From NCBI GenBank assembly GCA_019614645.1, contig JABWDB010000018.1, positions 1,914,501-1,978,500 of the forward strand: a DNA stretch of 64,000 nt, in the 5' to 3' direction. This stretch comes from Stratiolaelaps scimitus. Taxonomy: Eukaryota; Arthropoda; Arachnida; Mesostigmata; Laelapidae. The translations under genes were made by a program, and so were the position numbers. Numbering within the stretch: position 1 is the stretch's first letter; each line of letters begins with the position of its first letter. A model generated the notes under the pieces. That model worked only from the letters and a program-made list of their open reading frames with translations, was not told where the DNA came from and ran no database searches. Below are positions 60,220 through 64,000 of the stretch, piece after piece.

Positions 60220-61491
60220 GTATTTTTTTAGGACGTGTGCATATATTGGATATGGCAAGAACACATTTCTACCGAGTGGTCATTCGGTTCGACCCGCCCC
60301 TTGACTCGAATAGCTTAAGATGGCAGAGGGCCACACTATTAGGCAAAACGATTGCATTGAGTTTGTTTGTTGTAGAGTTACGTTCGGAAGATGAGAAGAG
60401 GGAAAAAGGGAACTTTTGAATCATAGTATTTTCCAGAAAAGGACGATCACGATGAGATATATCGCGTGTAATAGCCTGCAAGCTATCGGACGGCATCGTG
60501 CAATGGGTTCATTTACGTCCAGCTCCTGGTGAGCTGGTGGCTGCCGATACGATTATGATAGGCGTTCCAGGTGGAGCTGGTAATTCGTCGTTCTGAGTGA
60601 CCGCATCGGATGGAACAAACTTAGTTGAAATTATCTGCTACCCACGAAGTCAAGAGCACAGATTTCTTTTGGCTGCTGTCGGCTTGCAACCGAGGGCGTG
60701 CATGTGATTTGAGCGCACTGTATGAGGGCCTTTCTATTAATTACATGTTTATTATCTTACAATAGATGATATCTCAATTAGGCACAAAGGGTTGATTTCA
60801 ACGCTCGCATACAATTCCAGTACTAGATTATTATTGTATAATAGTGAGGTGTAATTTGTATGATTATTCTGTGTCACATATGTATAGCTTGACTAGCAAA
60901 GCTATGCTACATAAATGTATTCATTTATCGTTGGTGCTCATTGAAGGGGCCCCTTCACCGCAGTTGGCTCTGCGATCGGGCACTGGGATAAGTAGTCGCG
61001 CAAAAGACGGATTATACACAAGCTATAATATTATAGTACAACGCAACAACAATCATTTACAGATAATAATAACTTATATCTGTATGTCCTTCTGAGGCCA
61101 GCATTGTGCATACATTCTTCGATCTGGGCCATTTAGAGGTAAAACTATTCTACATATATAGCTATATTATGTGTACATTTGTCCATTGGAATCACAGATG
61201 TCCCGTCGTAGTAAGACTTGTAGTAAGACTTGGGGTATATTTTGCAATCCAACTCAAGTATTGGCGTTGGCGTTCTTCTATTCTCTTTAAATATTAGCGC
61301 GTTTATCAATTGAAGTGATTAATGATAATAATATTTACATGAACGAATGATACAATAAACTAAACAGCTGAACTGTTTTCGATGTAAGCAATGAAAAGAT
61401 AATTATTGATTCTAAATTTTGTATGGGTGACGACGACGACGAATGTTATTTTGTATTATAACACCATAATAGCCTCAAAATAGAACATACA

Positions 61492-61552
<61 letters not shown>

Positions 61553-62460
61553 CCGCAGATTTCACACAGCCTATAATTTCGAAAGGGGGAATGCATAAAG
61601 ACATTTGAACTCCCTCTTATGCGATGTCTTCTTTCACAGTAGAGTGACGTGCGAAAATAATCGATCACGCACCTCCTTTGCTCGACGTACGTCAAACGTG
61701 ACATGATTCGACGTGTCTGTGAATGAGTAGCTGTGAGGCTACGGACCCATAGTTTAAGAGCAGCAAGTTGCAAATGTAACTCTGCTATTGTCTTCGTGAA
61801 CACGTCAGGAGCACCGCACATATTCTACAGCAGGTACTCGATCGTACATTCGAAGTTATTCAAGGGGAAGAGACAGCCATCCAATGGTGGATAAATACTA
61901 ACCAAGTGACGCGGTGATTGTAATCACGTTCTGTGAGACGGCAATGCACGACTATTGCCGGAGACGTGGAAGTGAGTTTTAAAACTGTCATGAACATTTT
62001 GTCGTTGTTGAGATGCTTCAGTGTGCATGCCACCGGCATCTCGAAATGTCAATTCGTATTGTAACGCAGCCTATAAAATATTGTATAAAATATGTATGCA
62101 CATAACGAATTGAACTCGTATACATACATTTGCGTAATAAATAATATCGTTGAATTAAAAAGTATCCGTATAAAACTGCCCGCTGTCAAAGCTGACACAG
62201 CTAGCCAAGCTTAACCAGCCCTCGATTGTGGTTAACACTCGGTCAACCATCAAATGTCCGCAAGTCTCAATACCATTTACTTCTGCCTTTTGACATACAT
62301 GCCAGTAATAATTATTCTATACGTGTTCAAATGTACGCCCAAACGCACGCTAACCCATTAATCCGGTTCGACGTTTCAGTCATCATATGGCCGGACCGCC
62401 TTAATAATATTCCAGTTATCGGCAAATGCTTGTTGTTCCAAACCTCGGCAAATGTGTTTT
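56930..62460. other. Long AT-rich non-coding stretch
   Basis: No gene recognised. It includes (TTA)n at 57847-57873, (GT)n near 58152-58167, (TA)n at 58871-58899, 60188-60216 and 61491-61552, and a CT run near 59770-59784. Frames of up to 121 codons (61456-61821 minus) partly consist of microsatellite and have no recognised domain. Confidence 0.45.
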
Positions 62461-62469
62461 TCTAGCCAC

Positions 62470-64000
62470 AGCACAATAATCATTCGCTGTTGTTATTGTT
62501 GTTGATGTCGCCGCCGCCGCTGCTCCTGTCCTTACTTGCTCCAGCCGAGTCACCAATGGCTGTTCGCCTAAAATTCCGTTCGTTCTGTTCCCTTACCTGC
62601 TTTCCACGTGGTCACCCCCGCAGCGGATCATAGCCGGCAATTCCAGCAAGGCACCAAGCGCCCCTTCAGCGGCAGGGCCGTTGGTAGCGGGGCCATTGGC
62701 AGCGCCACTGATGGATGCTGCTGCTGCTGCTGCTGCCGCTGTTGGCCACACCGCGGCGTCGTGCATCGAACAGATCTCGCTCGATTGCGTGGCCTCTACT
62801 TCGGGCTAGAAGGGTATATTTACCCTTGACAGATCAACAGACATGACGATGATGATGGCGGCGGCAGCGATGATGAGGATGATGACGGTGATGGCGATGA
62901 TTGCAGTGATGAATTGCCCCTTGATTTCCACCGCCATCAAACAGCAACACTGTCATTGGTTGATGCTGCTGCTGCTGGTTGACGCTGCCGGCGCCGTTGA
63001 GGGTTGTCGTCGCAGCACGACCATATTATTAGATGGAGGTAACGAAAAAAAAAACTGAAAGAAAACTGTCCGCTGTTCGGCTCTGTCACTCAGTTAGCAG
63101 ATCGACGATTGCACAGCCAGCACGAATACGCTGCGAGCGGCAGCGGTACCGACACCTGCCATTGAAGGAAGCCAGCATTGAGGGTCAGCTCACATGGAAA
63201 ATAGTAGTTGGTTAGTAGTTTGCCAGTATTACTTTGGTAGTAGTTGTAGCCGTACTAGTTGTTGTTGCTGTTCTAGTAGCAATAGTCGTGGTGGTAAATA
63301 GCGCTTCTGGCAGCTTGTTCCCGGGGGAGAGGGAACGACCCTCAAAAAGATAAATTGCTCGGACAGACGGACGCCGACACGACAGCTAGCATCTATGCAA
63401 AGAGGCAAAGCATCTGATGTTGTGAGTGGGGACTGCGGCGGCGGCGGCGACGTCGTCTCTTTGCCAGCGGAATGCTTTGCTAGAGAAACCGCTCGCTAAA
63501 GCTATGCTGCACTAGCGGCTTAATCAGATTCAGACATGTTTAGTCCCTGAATGACAGGGTGGTCTACCACGTGCTGAAGAACTCAGCGAGATGGAGACAT
63601 CGACGACTGTTTGAAAGTGAGAGAGAGAAAGAGAGAGAGAGCGTACGGATCGACACAGACGACAAGCCATTTGCCAAGAATCAAGCGTACACCATAATTG
63701 ATCTGGTCGCTTAGGTTGGCATGGTTGTCTGATACGCTGAAAATCGGTGACTACGTGCCCGTGTTGCTGGCACAATACAGGATCATGTCGTTAGTTCATC
63801 TGTTTGTTGTTTCTTGATATGTTGCTTCTTGAAATAAATTGTGTTCATTGTCGGACACACAATACGTGTGAAATTATTCTGGTATTATCCCGACTAGAGC
63901 TATGATTCCCTCTGGCCAATCTTATTCTTGCAGGCTGAATTTGTTCGGGGAAAAAAAGCATATCATTCATCATCAGCGTAGTAGTTCACTCATTGGCTAG
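62470..64000. other. GC-richer region with CTG and GAT runs, no gene named
   Basis: CTG/GCT runs at 62716-62740 and 62965-62980, ATG/GATG runs at 62842-62900, and GA runs near 63619-63640. The texture resembles the first 8 kb and the upstream region of the receptor gene, so this may be another promoter or 5' UTR zone. No gene can be supported. Confidence 0.35.

Overview
This is eukaryotic nuclear DNA, most likely from an arthropod. I lean towards a chelicerate (mite or tick), but that is an inference and not proven by the sequence. The grounds are: long non-coding stretches with many (TA)n, (CAG)n and (GA)n tracts; animal-type non-LTR retrotransposon remains (R1/Jockey-like and CR1-like), a mariner-like remnant and tRNA-derived SINEs; an intact animal adiponectin-receptor-like gene; and a pair of receptors that look like divergent arthropod ionotropic receptors. 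No bacterial operons, ribosome-binding sites or CRISPR arrays are present.

Layout. 1-7.95 kb is GC-rich, low-complexity DNA full of CAG/CCG/GA tracts, resembling promoter or 5' UTR sequence, with no gene I can name. 8-13 kb is AT-rich and mostly featureless, with one copy of a short A-tailed repeat near 10.5 kb. 13.3-14.6 kb (minus) is a CR1-like reverse transcriptase whose catalytic core is intact but whose frame breaks downstream. 17.8-29.35 kb is the most interesting block: two near-identical segments of about 4.3-4.5 kb, each with an intact 617-codon ORF for a putative ionotropic-receptor-like membrane protein, separated by a broken R1-like LINE. 30.3-37.3 kb is a graveyard of transposons: mariner-like transposase, LINE endonuclease, gag zinc knuckles on both strands, a fragment of LINE reverse transcriptase, and a tRNA-derived SINE. 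A matching SINE-type tail lies just downstream of the LINE fragment.

37-43 kb is mostly anonymous, with short retroposon insertions and a CpG-rich patch at 41.6-42.3 kb that holds a palindromic double E2F-like site. 43.3-45.7 kb is a GC- and trinucleotide-rich upstream region leading into the clearest gene of the window, an uninterrupted 378-codon adiponectin-receptor-like (PAQR family) gene at 45719-46855. 47-64 kb is largely non-coding with long (TA)n tracts, a CR1-like C-terminal remnant at 55 kb, and a possible small unannotated gene near 56.4-56.9 kb.

There is no single pathway here. The host genes are one metabolic/lipid-signalling type receptor and two candidate chemosensory receptors. 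Most other recognisable sequence is transposon-derived. All similarity calls rest on reading motifs by eye; no database search was run.
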